Source: Entophlyctis helioformis
Taxonomy: Eukaryota > Chytridiomycota > Chytridiomycetes > Chytridiales > Chytriomycetaceae
NCBI GenBank assembly: GCA_025526915.1
Contig: JAHLKH010000293.1
Coordinates: 1-23,444 of the forward strand
Direction of reading: 5' to 3'
DNA length: 23,444 nucleotides
Below the pieces are notes generated by a model. The model saw only the letters and a program-made list of their open reading frames with translations. It was not told where the DNA came from and searched no databases. The translations under genes were made by a program, and so were the position numbers. This document shows positions 1 through 10,600 of the stretch, in pieces. Position 1 is the first letter of the stretch, and each line of letters opens with the position of its first letter.

Positions 1-122
1 AGTCGCTGGAAGAGGGCAGGCGGCGCGCAATCGACAACGATAGAGTGAACGCAGTGTATATTATGGAGACTTCGGTGCCGGCTGAGCTGGTCATTGACTA
101 CCGCGATCTGCTGGGCGAATGA
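1..122 (+). CDS. C-terminal end of an unidentified protein (partial)
   Basis: An open frame enters at the left edge and ends at TGA 120-122, giving 39 residues that finish NAVYIMETSVPAELVIDYRDLLGE-stop at normal amino-acid complexity. I do not recognise the family, and 39 residues are too few to assign a domain. The start, and any upstream exons, lie outside the window. The next gene (BRICK1-like) is on the opposite strand, so the two converge tail to tail. Support is only the open frame and a protein-like composition; the stretch could be chance. Confidence 0.4.
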   Translation, partial: SLEEGRRRAIDNDRVNAVYIMETSVPAELVIDYRDLLGE

Positions 123-177
123 CTAAACCGAGCTGTTCATTGGGAGTGCAGACGGACGTGTGGTGCGGTGTGCGAGG

Positions 178-634
178 CTATTTCGTGGGCTGTGCCTTTG
201 TTTGCGTCTGCGTCTGTGATGGTGTCTGTGTCTGGCGTCTCTGTCTGTGGTGGGTCAAACGACGCGACCTGGTTGTTGAGACGCGCAGTGGAGTGAGCAA
301 GATGCCAGACACGAGAGTGGAGTGAGTGGAGGCGTGTGAGTGAGTGCTGCGAGAGAGATGATATAGAAGACGTACACGGGCTTCAAAAGGTCGCCATGCT
401 TGCGCTCCGATACGCTCCAGCCTCGTGTCAAGAGACGCCATCTTGTCGCCGAGCGTGTCCCTCTGTGTTGGCAGGCACGGCCGGTCCAGCATGGCACGGC
501 CGAGCATGACCGGCAGACGGCAGACACACGGACGCACCAAAGCGCTGCAGGAACTCGGTCAGGTCGACAATGCCCCGCGATATCGTGTGTATAAAGTCGC
601 GGGCCTCCCAGTCCGCCTTGAGGACACCACTCAT
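178..634 (-). CDS. BRK1: BRICK1/HSPC300-like subunit of the SCAR/WAVE complex
   Basis: This is a small coiled-coil protein. The family's role is to form part of the five-subunit SCAR/WAVE complex that activates Arp2/3 actin nucleation at the leading edge. Exon 1 (634-530) starts at ATG 634 and encodes ADWEARDFIHTISRGIVDL then TEFLQRFGAS. It parallels the HSPC300 pattern of a DW, an aromatic/isoleucine helix, then a D/E-F-L-x-x-F motif. A 67-nt intron (529-463, GTGTGT...ACACAG, phase 0) leads to exon 2: RDTLGDKMASLDTRLERI, matching the family's second helix. Family members are about 75 residues. Here the literal frame runs on to a stop at 178 (about 129 residues) with a low-complexity tail. 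A one-base indel near 415 would instead continue the helix as ERKHGDLLKP, ending near 255. The C-terminus is therefore uncertain. Its start codon lies 60 nt from that of the divergent TUG gene. Confidence 0.72.
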
Positions 635-694
635 CTCGCTGCCATGCGCCCGCTGATGCCATGTTGCGACCTTGGCCGTCAACTCGCAAACAGA
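635..694. promoter_or_regulatory. Putative shared promoter between divergent BRICK1 and TUG genes
   Basis: Only 60 nt separate the minus-strand ATG at 634 from the plus-strand ATG at 695. No TATA box is visible. Promoter elements probably overlap both 5' ends, so this interval is called from gene orientation alone. If either start is really further upstream or downstream, the interval changes. Confidence 0.35.
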
Positions 695-3166
695 ATGTCT
701 TCGAACGTGATCGTTGAGCTGGACGGCTCCGCCGCTCAAGAAGGCGACCATCAAGACCACGCCTGCCATGTCGCTCAAGACCGTGCTGGTGCAGACGTGC
801 GAGAAGCTCTCGCTGCCCAACCCCGACGCCCTACATCCTCAAGTGCGTCGCTTGGCCTCGTGGGCTGCGGACCCTGGTCTTGGCCGGCAGATGGATCGGT
901 GGACGGAGATGCGAGCTGCGTTGATGCTGACGCTTGTTGCGCCGTGTGGTACCGTGTGGTACCGTGTGGTGCCGTGTGGTGCGTGTGGTGCCGTGTGCAC
1001 AGGTCCAAGAAACAGACCCTGGACCTGTCGCTGTCGGTGCGCTTTGCCAACCTGGCGCAAGGCGCTCGCTGACGCTGTGCAAGCGGTCGTCTGATGCAGG
1101 TACCTCGCACTGGATCAACCCTGGCTTGCCAGCTTGCCATCTGGTCAGCCAGTCCCGCCAGCCAGTCCAGTCGCTGACCATCCCGCATGGACACCAGGCG
1201 GCCCGCCCGTATCGGCGGTTGTCAACGTGGCTTTGCAGCTGGACGACGGCGGCCGGCTCACGGACAGGTTCTCGCCGTCCAAGACGCTGTGGCAGATTCT
1301 CGAGCACTTTGAGCAAGTGGCTCGGCGTCCACAACGGCCACGAACGGCGGCAGTGCGCGGCTGCGCTGAACCTCACGCGCAGAACAGGCGTGCCGCCCGT
1401 GTCGGGCAAGGGAGCGATGCTGGGCGTTCAAGAGCATCGTGTCGACCAAGCCGGCCGTGTACATGATGCCCGTCTGCGTGTTCATTGAACCAGGAGGTGT
1501 GCATTGCCAGACTGCGAGTCTGCATTCAGTTCACGACCGACCGATCGAGCTAACAGCAGATGCCGCTGGTGTGTTGCTAGTACTCGACGATCGAGAAGCT
1601 CAAGTCGATGACGCTGGGCGATGCGGGGCTGGAGAGCGGCAGCGGTGTCATCCGGCTGCTGTTCAGATACATGAACGAGCCCATTGATGCGTTCATGGCC
1701 GAGATTCAGGCGGCTGCTCCTGCCCGCCCTGTTGCGACTCCTGCTGCGACTGGTCGAGCAGCCGACGCGTCCATCGCCCGCGTCGACGCCTACGCCCGTG
1801 GCCACGCCTACTGCGGCGGCACCGAAGCCGGCACCTTCTCCTGTTCCCACTCCGACACCCGCTGTGGAGCCTGCTCAGCCTGCTCAGCCTGTGTCAGCAC
1901 CTGCACCTGCACCTGCACCTGCCCCGATCCCCACACCTGCAGGCAGGCGTGGCACCTCAAGCAGCTACTGCACCTGCAACTGCTGCAACATCACGCTCAG
2001 CAGCACCAACAACAGCACCAACGGGCAGCAGCCGCCGATTGCACCACAGACGACCCCAGAGGCCATGGATGTGGATGCGACGGATGCCAAGACTGAGCAG
2101 ATTGTCGAGCACAATGTGCGCATCTTTCTGCCGCCGCCAGCGGACATGCCGACACGCAAGAGTGAGTTGCCCGATGGAGCCTCCACGTGCACATGGGATG
2201 AGACGAGTGCGGACTGACGCAGCAAGCAATGCGATGCCGCACGGTGCAGTCGAGTTACCGGACTCGTTCTTCCAGCTGACGCCGCACGAGGTCAAGGCGC
2301 TTGTGGCGGCGCAGCAGTCCAAGTCGCGCAAGGCGTCCCGAGGCACCGCTGATGACGCGGTCGATGCGCGAGCGCGAAGAAGAGGCCAAGCGGCAAAAGT
2401 ACCCAAAGACGCTGCTACGTGTGCGGTTCCCGGACCGCATGACGCTGCAGGCGGCGTTTTGGTCTGGAGCACCCCGTAAGAGCCTGCAGTCTCTCTGTCA
2501 AAGTGTTGGCAGGAAAGTGCCAGAGGGAGGAGACTGACGCGTTGGGGGCGTTGGTATCTGTGACTGCGAATGCAGTCAGCGAGGCGTACGCGCTTGTCAA
2601 GGAGCATCTGCGCGAGCCAGACGGGCGTTTGTGCTGTACGTGACGCCGCCGCACCGGAACCTTAAGGCGAGCGAGACGTTCTGGGCGGCGCAGCTGGCCC
2701 GGCGTCGCTCGTGTACTTTGGCTGGGCCGACGAGCCAGGGGTAGAGACACCCGAAGGTCCTGTTCTTGGCACGGCGGCGTTTGGGATTGCGGAAGCGTTT
2801 CCGGTGTCGGATGTCGACGATGTTGTGGCTCGGCAGCCGGGCCATGGCGACAAGGCGGCAGCGGCGGCCGAGGCACGGTCGGCGGCCGAGTCAGCGAGGG
2901 CAGCAGCAGCCGCAGCGGCCGCAGCGACAGTGGGCGATAGTGAAGAGGGCGAGAGCGACGCACAGATTGCGATGGAGCTCGAGCGCGAGCGGCAGCGGCA
3001 GCGCCACAATGCGGCTGTTTTGGGCGGACAGGCGGGCGGCGCGGATGCGCAGATGGACGACGCGGAGCTGTACGGCGAGGGCAGCGGGAGCGGGGCCGGC
3101 AGCGGGGCCGGAGGAGGCGGCAAGGCCAAGTTTCCAAAGTGGTTCCGTCCGACTTCTGGCCGCTGA
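695..3166 (+). CDS. ASPSCR1: TUG/ASPSCR1-like tether protein with UBL and UBX domains
   Basis: The family binds the AAA ATPase p97/Cdc48 through its UBX domain and acts in membrane-trafficking retention. Landmarks in order: N-terminal UBL (VLVQTCEKLSLPN, then LDLSLSVRFANLAQGA across intron 843-1002); second UBL-like block (VVNVALQLDDGGRLTDRF) after intron 1100-1197; MTLGDAGLESGSGVIRLLF after intron about 1497-1580; a Pro/Ala/Thr linker; ELPDSFFQLTPHEVKALV after intron 2162-2249; the UBX domain (YPKTLLRVRFPDRMTLQAAF, intron 2476-2575, YVTPPHRNLKASETFWAAQL, LVYFGWADEPG); and the family's C-terminal tail KFPKWFRP. The start is ATG 695, giving MSSNVIVELDG. About eight single-base frame breaks (for example near 725, 830, 1070, 1495, 2335, 2630 and 2700) must be bridged. 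Splice phases and motifs are intact, so assembly indels are more likely than decay. Function is known for animal TUG and yeast Ubx4; transfer here is inference. Confidence 0.88.
946..1000 (+). repeat. GTGTGGTACC/GCC short tandem repeat inside TUG intron 1
   Basis: About five imperfect copies of a 10-nt unit (GTGTGGTACC or GTGTGGTGCC) fill the 3' part of the first TUG intron and run up to its acceptor at 1001-1002. It explains the long shadow ORFs on both strands here. Confidence 0.7.
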
Positions 3167-3193
3167 GAGGGCGGGAGCGTCGGGCCGTGTGGG

Positions 3194-3199
3194 AATAAA
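3194..3199 (+). terminator. Polyadenylation signal AATAAA of the TUG gene
   Basis: A canonical AATAAA hexamer lies 28 nt after the TUG stop codon, an appropriate position for 3'-end formation. It is supported by sequence and position only. Confidence 0.5.
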
Positions 3200-3228
3200 C
3201 GCCAGTTGTTTGACGGCCAGATTGTGGC

Positions 3229-3274
3229 GGCGTCAGGCGGCGTAAAGCGGCGTAAGGCGGCGTAAAGCGGCGTG
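3229..3274 (+). repeat. Short tandem repeat (GCGGCGTAAA type)
   Basis: Four to five copies of a 10-11 nt unit (GCGGCGT with AA, AAA or CA spacers) lie between the TUG 3' end and the next gene. It is a simple-sequence expansion with no obvious function. Confidence 0.65.
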
Positions 3275-3438
3275 GCTGTGCACACACGCACACGTGAAAT
3301 CGGCGACTTTGAAGCGGAGGCGTTGCACGGGCGGAAGATTGGTTGGCAACTTGCCCTCGTCAGCATCGACGGCCTGCCTGCCTGCCAGCCTCCAAGCCAG
3401 CCGACAACGAAGCCAGCCAGCCAGCTACAACGACGCAC

Positions 3439-4761
3439 ATGGCCGATCCGTCGCAGTCGCCGCTGTCGTTTCTGGCGTCCGTGGTGTCGGCCCAGCCGCC
3501 CACGCCGACCACGCAGACGCACGCCAAGGGCCTGCCCGTCGGCCTGCCCGTCAGCCAGCCGAGTGGAGCGCCGGGCGGAGCGCTTTCTCTCTCGGGGACG
3601 CTGCCGGCGACGCACGGTGCGTGTCTGCTGGAGCTGCACGAGTGCCTGCATGAGTGCCTGTGTGTGGCGGCGACTAGATGGCCAGGTGTGGTGCACGGCT
3701 ACACGGCCGCACGGCTGCACGCACAGGCAGCCTTCTAGCAGCCTTCAGCCTTCAAGCCAGCAACGAAGCCAGCCAGCCAGCGGCGCCTCCTCATTTGCCG
3801 CCTGGTGCACACTCCGCCTGGTGCACGCACACGCACGCACGCACTGGTGCACACATCCACGCAGCCCGCCACAGCCAGCGTGGAGTGTGCACCGTCAGCG
3901 TGTGCACCGCACCGCACTGCGCTGCACTGTGCCATCCACGCCGCGCACCCTTGCACTGACACGCCGCCTGCCGTCTCCACCTGCCCGCCCTCTGCCCAGA
4001 TCCCACCTCCCACGCCAACCACCACCGCCTGCACGCCTCCCATCGCCAAGGCATCCGCCATCTGCGCCGCTCGTCTTCCTCGCCAAGGCCGTCTACTGCA
4101 CACTCGGACGCAGACGCAGACGCAGACACCAACGCCGACGCCAACACCGACACCGACATGGCCGACGCCGTTCACTCGGTGCACGCCGCCCCCAGCAGCG
4201 CCGTCGCCAACAGGCTCGTCTTTGTGACGACGCCGTCCGATGCCTCGCTCGCCCTGTACTGGCTGCCCGCCTCGCTGGCACCGCCCCCGCCCTCGTCCTC
4301 GCCCTCGCCCTCGCCCTCCCCTGCCCCCTTCCTCAAGCTCTCCGAGCTCGACGTCCTGCTGGGCTTCCCCGTCGGCCACATCGCCGCCCTCTCGCCGCAT
4401 CTGGCCTCGCATCCGTCCACCTCCGCGGCCGTCGTCTCGCTGCCTGCGTCCGCGTCGGTGGCGGCTGCATCGACGGCATCAGCAGCATCGACGGCGGCAT
4501 CGACGGCGGCCCCGCCCTCGCCCGCGCACGACGTCTACGTGCGGCCCGACGTGCTGCTCCACGTCGCAAAGAGCCTCGAGGCCAGCCCCGCCCACTCGGA
4601 CTTTGTGCGCAGCCTCGCCGACATCTCGCGCGACTCGGTGCTGTCCGGCAAGGCCGGCGCAGACCTCGTTGCCCTGGGCATCGTGCCGCATCTCTCGCCC
4701 GTCCCCGTGTCGCGCCTGCGCATCGTGGAGACGCTGCTCAATCCATCCCTGCCGTCGCTGC

Positions 4762-4792
<31 letters not shown>

Positions 4793-6744
4793 TGCGGCCG
4801 CGGCCGCTGGTGCACAGCTGCCCACTGCGGCGGATCTGCCGTCGTCATCGTCTGGCCAACATCATACGCACCACTCTCACCACCACTCTCACCACCACTC
4901 TCAACAACAACAACAACATCAGCAGCAGATGGACAGGCCCAAGGATAGAAAGCGGCCGGCTGACCAACTGTCGTCGCCCTCGGCTGCGCTCCATTCCAAG
5001 CCGCCGCTCCGCATCGTCACCCATGCTGCCTCTACCGGATCGCTGCGCTCCAACATGGGTGTCAGCGAGTCGGACCTGTCTCGCTCTGCGACCGCCGCCA
5101 ACGCCGCCACGGTCGCTACTCCCTCGTCGAGCCGGCCGTCCAAGCTGCGCAAACGCCTGTCCATCGACACGGCGTTCCCAGAGCGATCGTCGCAGGATGC
5201 CTTGGTCATGGACCAGGCGATACGGCTCAAGCAGCAGCAAGAGGCCATCATCGAAGCCCGAAAGAGTGGGTTCCTTGCACGCATCGGCTGCCATGCATGT
5301 GCTCGCCATCGTCTGACTGTTGATATTGCACGCATCCACAGAGTCATCCCAGCAACAACAGCCGCAGCAATCCCAACAACAGCCGCAGCAATCCCAACAA
5401 CAACAGCAGTCGGCATTCTCGCGTCCAGTGGGCCGTATCCGCGCTCCCGTCGCACGCGCCGACATGCCCAGCGCTTGGGCGTCCATTGACCATCTCGTAT
5501 CCCCGCGCGGCGAGTTCCCCAACCGCGAGCTGCCCCTGCCGCGCAACTTTACCCACGAGATCCGTTCCATACATCCGTTTGGCAACAACAGCGGTGCCGG
5601 CATAGACGCGGGCAACTCATCGTCGCTGTCGTCATCGTCGCTCCGATCCCACGGCCAGCATGGCGGCCATGGCGGCGTGGACAGCATGAACCACCATGGC
5701 AACAGCAACACTATCGATAACAACAACGACACCTCTAATCACTCGATGCATACCAAGCACATGCTGCCGCCCATGCCTGCCACCGCACATCCGAGCGCGC
5801 CTGGTGCCATTCGCGGCTTCTTTCCCCCACCAGCCAGCCAACAGCAGCAGCAACAACAGCAGATGCATTCCAGCTCGTCGTCGGTTTCGTCCAAGGCTGG
5901 ACAACGCGGATCCAAGACGGGCATGCATGGCGGCGGATCGGCCCACAACCGGCCGCTCAAGATCTCGACGGCCCTGGCAACCAACTCTGGGCCACTGCCG
6001 CAGCACGGCGTCTCCGCGTCAGCAGCAGCAGCAACGGGCGGCAACAGCAGCAGCACCACCAGCAACAGCACAAAGTCTGCCTCTGCCGGCAACCTGCTGT
6101 CAACGGGCCAGCCGTACACAGCCAACGGCCCGTCGTCTGGGCAGCCGCCGTCAGCCTTTCCGCCGCCGGCCATGTCACGCCAGGCGTTTCTGGGTGTGTT
6201 CGAGGCCATGTACGACCAGCACGAGACGCAGCTGCGGCTGCAAGCGACGCTCAAGGACCAGATCCGCAAATCGTCGACGCTCCTGCAGACGCTGCAGTCG
6301 TCGGGGCAGATGATCGAGGGCCTTGTGCGGCTGCATTTCCGCGAGATGCAGGTCGTGTACGGCGAAAAGTTTGGCACGGCGCTGACAGACCTGAACCGCC
6401 GGCTGGTGGGGATCGAGAACCGGCTGGGGATCCATGCGTCGGGCAGTGGTGGTGGTGCTGGTGCCGGTGCCGGTAGCGTAGGTGCTGTGGAGGACAGCGC
6501 GAATGCTGGCGGGACTGGCGTGGAAGACAGCACGAATGCCGGCGACCTGGATGAGGGCGAGAGTGCTGCGGGCGGCGGGCTGACCTCGATGGCCACCAGC
6601 AAGGGCGGCGACGCGGCAGACGACGACGGCCGTGGTGCACACGCAAGAGGCGGGATGGACGCCGAGCTCGACGGCCTGCGGTCGCGAGTCGATGCCGCCG
6701 AGCGGCAAGCGCGTTCGTTTGTTCGCGAAGATGGATCTGCATAA
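3439..6744 (+). CDS. Unidentified low-complexity protein with C-terminal helical segment
   Basis: Preferred model: exon 1 3439-3616 (MADPSQSPLSFLASVVSAQ...), intron 3617-3999 (donor GTGCGT; pyrimidine-rich acceptor ending CTGCCCAG), exon 2 4000-5265, intron 5266-5341 (GTGGGT...CACAG, CTGAC branch), exon 3 5342-6744. Total coding length is 2,847 nt in one frame, about 948 residues. If exon 1 is wrong, translation starts at ATG 4158. Residues after 4158 show moderately ordered blocks (VANRLVFVTTPSDASLALYW; FLKLSELDVLLGFPVGHIAA; VRPDVLLHVAKSLEASP) between Ser/Ala/Pro tracts. Exon 3 opens with Gln-rich repeats and ends in an 85-residue helical block around 6173-6430 (FEAMYDQHETQLRLQATLKD, SSTLLQTLQSSGQMIEGLVR, LHFREMQVVYGEKF). 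Gln/Ser/His richness suggests a nuclear or regulatory protein, but I cannot name the family. No frame breaks are needed. The next coding region starts only 47 nt downstream. Confidence 0.75.
5342..5415 (+). repeat. Polyglutamine-coding CAG/CAA tract
   Basis: Mixed CAG and CAA codons encode repeated QQQPQQSQQ units immediately after the 5266-5341 intron. Similar Gln runs recur near 5840-5865. They are in-frame coding microsatellites of the preceding gene. Confidence 0.7.
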
Positions 6745-6791
6745 ATCGGCACCTGAAACTTTTTCTTCATTTTGCCCATAAATAGAAATTG
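6745..6791 (+). promoter_or_regulatory. T-rich 47-nt spacer: core promoter or intron 3' end
   Basis: This is the only spacer between two same-strand coding regions. It holds a pyrimidine tract (CTTTTTCTTCATTTTGCC) followed by CATAAATAG. That is either a TATA-like element for the downstream gene, or a polypyrimidine tract with an acceptor (AG at 6784-6785). In the latter case an in-frame phase-0 donor GTTCGC at 6721 would join the two coding regions. Sequence alone does not decide. Confidence 0.35.
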
Positions 6792-7623
6792 ATGCAGGAG
6801 GACACCAGCCCGCTGGCATCGCCCGTCAGTGCACCCACATCGCCCACCGACGCCGTTGCGTCCATGGAGCCCATGGAGGCCCTCGAGGCCCTGGCGCCAA
6901 TGGCAGGCAAGCTCGGCCTCGAGCAGCCGCTGCTGCCGCCATCGTCCCGCCTCACGTTCAACTTTGACGACCTGATGCTGTCGTCGCTGGCTGCCGCACC
7001 GCTGCTTGCACCCACCGCCGAGGAGGATGGCGACAGCGGCGCCAATGGCAGCGCCGGCGACGAGCACGTGTTGACGCCCGCGACGGCCATCCCGCTTTCG
7101 CCTGGAGCGGCCTCGCTCGGCGACGGCTGGCTGCTGGACCTGGACCAGGCGCTCCCGGCCGCAGCCGTCACGACCATTGAGCTCTCCACCACCACGACCA
7201 CGACCACCACCAAGACCACCACGGCCGATGATGCCGACGACGCCGTGCACCACGATGTTGTCGATGACGAATCCACCGGCTCTGGCGGTGCGCAGATGGC
7301 TGCCGACGACGGCACGCCCGCATCGCCTGTCGAGGCGGCCGACGCCGACACGACGTTCAGCGACTACGAGGACGCCCACGACGGCGAGGACGGCGAGGAC
7401 GCCAGCACCCCCACCGACGCTGCTGCCCCTGCTGCTCCCCCTGCCGACGACAAGCAGCTGTGGTTCAGCAGCGGCGAGTCAGGTGATGTGCACCACGAGA
7501 GCGGCACTGGCGACGCTGCAGGCGCCGCAGAGGAGCCCACGAACGCCACTTTTGAGCAGCACGGCGACGCTGCCGATGCCGATGCCGATGCCGACGACAA
7601 CGGCAGCGATGCCTACGACGACA

Positions 7624-7658
<35 letters not shown>

Positions 7659-10600
7659 TCCATCGACAGCCCGGGGCTGTTCCCGGTGCAGTTCATCCCG
7701 CCGGCCAAGCTGCACGACATCCTGGGCAGCCTCGACGACGAGCGCCTCGACTCGGACGAAGAGCCGCACGCGCAGCTGGTGCACTTTGTCGAGCAGACGG
7801 CGGCGGCGACCGCGCAGGACCTCGACGACCTGCTGGACGAGACCGCCGCGGCCGTCGAGTCGCGCCGCCCGCTGTCGGCCCAGTTCCTGTACGAGCACCG
7901 CCCGGCGCACCTCGACTTTGTGCACACGGCGCCGTCGTCGCTCAGCGAGACGCCCTCGGGCTCGCGCTTCCTCCTCGACGACTTTGGCCTGCCCGACCCG
8001 GCCGCGTCGTTTGTGTCCGTGTCCAACGCCGTGTCGCACCGGCTCTCGCAGGTCGGCCTCGCGTCGGCCGCGGCCGCAGACTTTTACAGCCTGAGCTACT
8101 CGGCCAACCCGTCGGCCGTCGCAGACAGCGAGCCGATGTCGATGCCGCTGAGGCGTCTGTCGACCGACATCGCGTCGTACCCCGAGCCCCTCGACGGCTC
8201 GCCCGACGTGGTCGACCTCAACCAGCAGTTCTACCAGAGCCAGTCGGCCGCATCCGGCAGCATCCACGGCGACTACGACGAGGCCCTTGCGTTCACGTAC
8301 GCGGGCGAGCCGGCCGGTCTGGACGGCATTGCCTTTGACGACCTGTACCCGCCGTCTGCGGCCAACGCCATCTCGACGTTTGACGACCTGTACCCGGCTG
8401 TGCTGCGCGACGATGGCGTCGACTCGGAGATTGACGACATGGGCGTGAGTGCTGATCGTGGCCTTGACCTTGACGTGGACCTTGACGTGGACGGGCTCCT
8501 GACGGCCATGATCGACGAGATGCAGGGCGCTGGCAATGACGACGACGACGACGACGACAACAACGAAGCGCAGCAGGACCAGGCACACGGCTCCGAGTAC
8601 GAGCAGTACCGCCAGTACCAGGAGATCCAGGCGCAGTACGAGATCCTGCAGCAGCAGTTTGCTGCCCAGTTTAGCAGCCCGGTCGTTGTCGAGCGTGGCG
8701 GCGTGCAGTTTGGCCAAGACTTTGACGGCGAGACGGTTCAAGTCGTTGAGGCGCTCCAGGTACGCGTGGTGTGCTGCTGACTTGTATACTGTTGTCGTGG
8801 CGTGTGCTGACGACGCGTGTTTTTGATGGGCTGGTGGCTTGGTGGGCTGTGCAGTACGGAGACGTTGAACGCCACGCCGAGATCGAGACGGCCTCTGTCG
8901 TGGAGCTTGTCGAGGCCGTCGAGATCGAGACTGTCGCCACCACGATCGAGGAGACTGTCGAGGTTGAGCAGCACGTCGAGACCATCGAGAAGCACGTCGA
9001 GATCGAGACCATCACCACCACGGTTGACGAGACTGTCGAGGTTGAGCAGCACGTCGAGATCACTGAGATCGAGACCACCACCGCCACTGTCGAGGAGACC
9101 GTCGAGGTTGAGCAGCATGTCGAAACCACTGAGATCGAGACTGCCACCACCACGGTTGACGAGACTGTCGAGGTTGAGCAGCATGTCGAGACCATCGAGC
9201 AGCACGTCGAGATCGAGACCACCACCACCACGGTTGACGAGACCGTCGAGGTTGAGCAGCACGTCGAGATCACTGAGATCGAGACCACCACCGCCACTGT
9301 CGAGGAGACCGTCGAGGTTGAGCAGCACGTCGAGATCACTGAGATCGAGACCACCACCGCCACTGTCGAGGAGACTGTCGAGGTTGAGCAGCACGTCGAG
9401 ACCATCGAGAAGCACGTCGAGATCGAGACCATCACCACCACGGTTGACGAGACTGTCGAGGTTGAGCAGCACGTCGAGATCACTGAGATCGAGACCACCA
9501 CCGCCACTGTCGAGGAGACTGTCGAGGTTGAGCAGCATGTCGAGACCATCGAGCAGCACGTCGAGATCGAGACCACCACCACCACGGTTGACGAGACTGT
9601 CGAGGTTGAGCAGCACGTCGAGATCACTGAGATCGAGACCACCACCGCCACTGTCGAGGAGACCGTCGAGGTTGAGCAGCACGTCGAGATCACTGAGATC
9701 GAGACCACCACCGCCACTGTCGAGGAGACTGTCGAGGTTGAGCAGCACGTCGAGACCATCGAGAAGCACGTCGAGATCGAGACCATCACCACCACGGTTG
9801 ACGAGACTGTCGAGGTTGAGCAGCACGTCGAGATCACTGAGATCGAGACCACCACCGCCACTGTCGAGGAGACTGTCGAGGTTGAGCAGCATGTCGAGAC
9901 CATCGAGCAGCACGTCGAGATCGAGACCACCACCACCACTGTCGAGGAGACTGTCGAGGTTGAGCAGCACGTCGAGATCACTGAGATCGAGACCACCACC
10001 GCCACTGTCGAGGAGACTGTCGAGGTTGAGCAGCATGTCGAGACCATCGAGCAGCACGTCGAGATCGAGACCACCACCACCACGGTTGACGAGACTGTCG
10101 AGGTTGAGCAGCACGTCGAGATCACTGAGATCGAGACCACCACCGCCACTGTCGAGGAGACCGTCGAGGTTGAGCAGCATGTCGAGACCATCGAGCAGCA
10201 CGTCGAGATCGAGACCACCACCACCACTGTCGAGGAGACCGTCGAGGTTGAGCAGCACGTCGAAACCATCGAGCAGCACGTCGAGATCGAGACCACCACC
10301 ACCACTGTCGAGGAGACTGTCGAGGTTGAGCAGCACGTCGAAACCATCGAGCAGCACGTCGAGATCGAGACCACCACCACCACGGTTGACGAGACTGTCG
10401 AGGTTGAGCAGCACGTCGAGACCATCGAGAAGCACGTCGAGATCGAGACCACCACCACCACGGTTGACGAGACCGTCGAGGTTGAGCAGCATGTCGAGAC
10501 CATCGAGCAGCACGTCGAGATCGAGACCACCACCGCCACTGTCGAGGAGACTGTCGAGGTTGAGCAGCATGTCGAGACCATCGAGCAGCACGTCGAGATC

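Noticed and set aside
3272..4948. 558-codon plus-strand open frame rich in Arg and Pro
   Set aside because: It overlaps the 3439-6744 gene out of frame, and its composition (RRRRRRHQRRRQHRHRH) is typical of a shadow of GC-rich coding.
5739..7379. 546-codon minus-strand open frame
   Set aside because: Antisense of low-complexity plus-strand coding (Gln, Ser, Ala runs). The product is Arg/Gly/Cys-rich with no domain.
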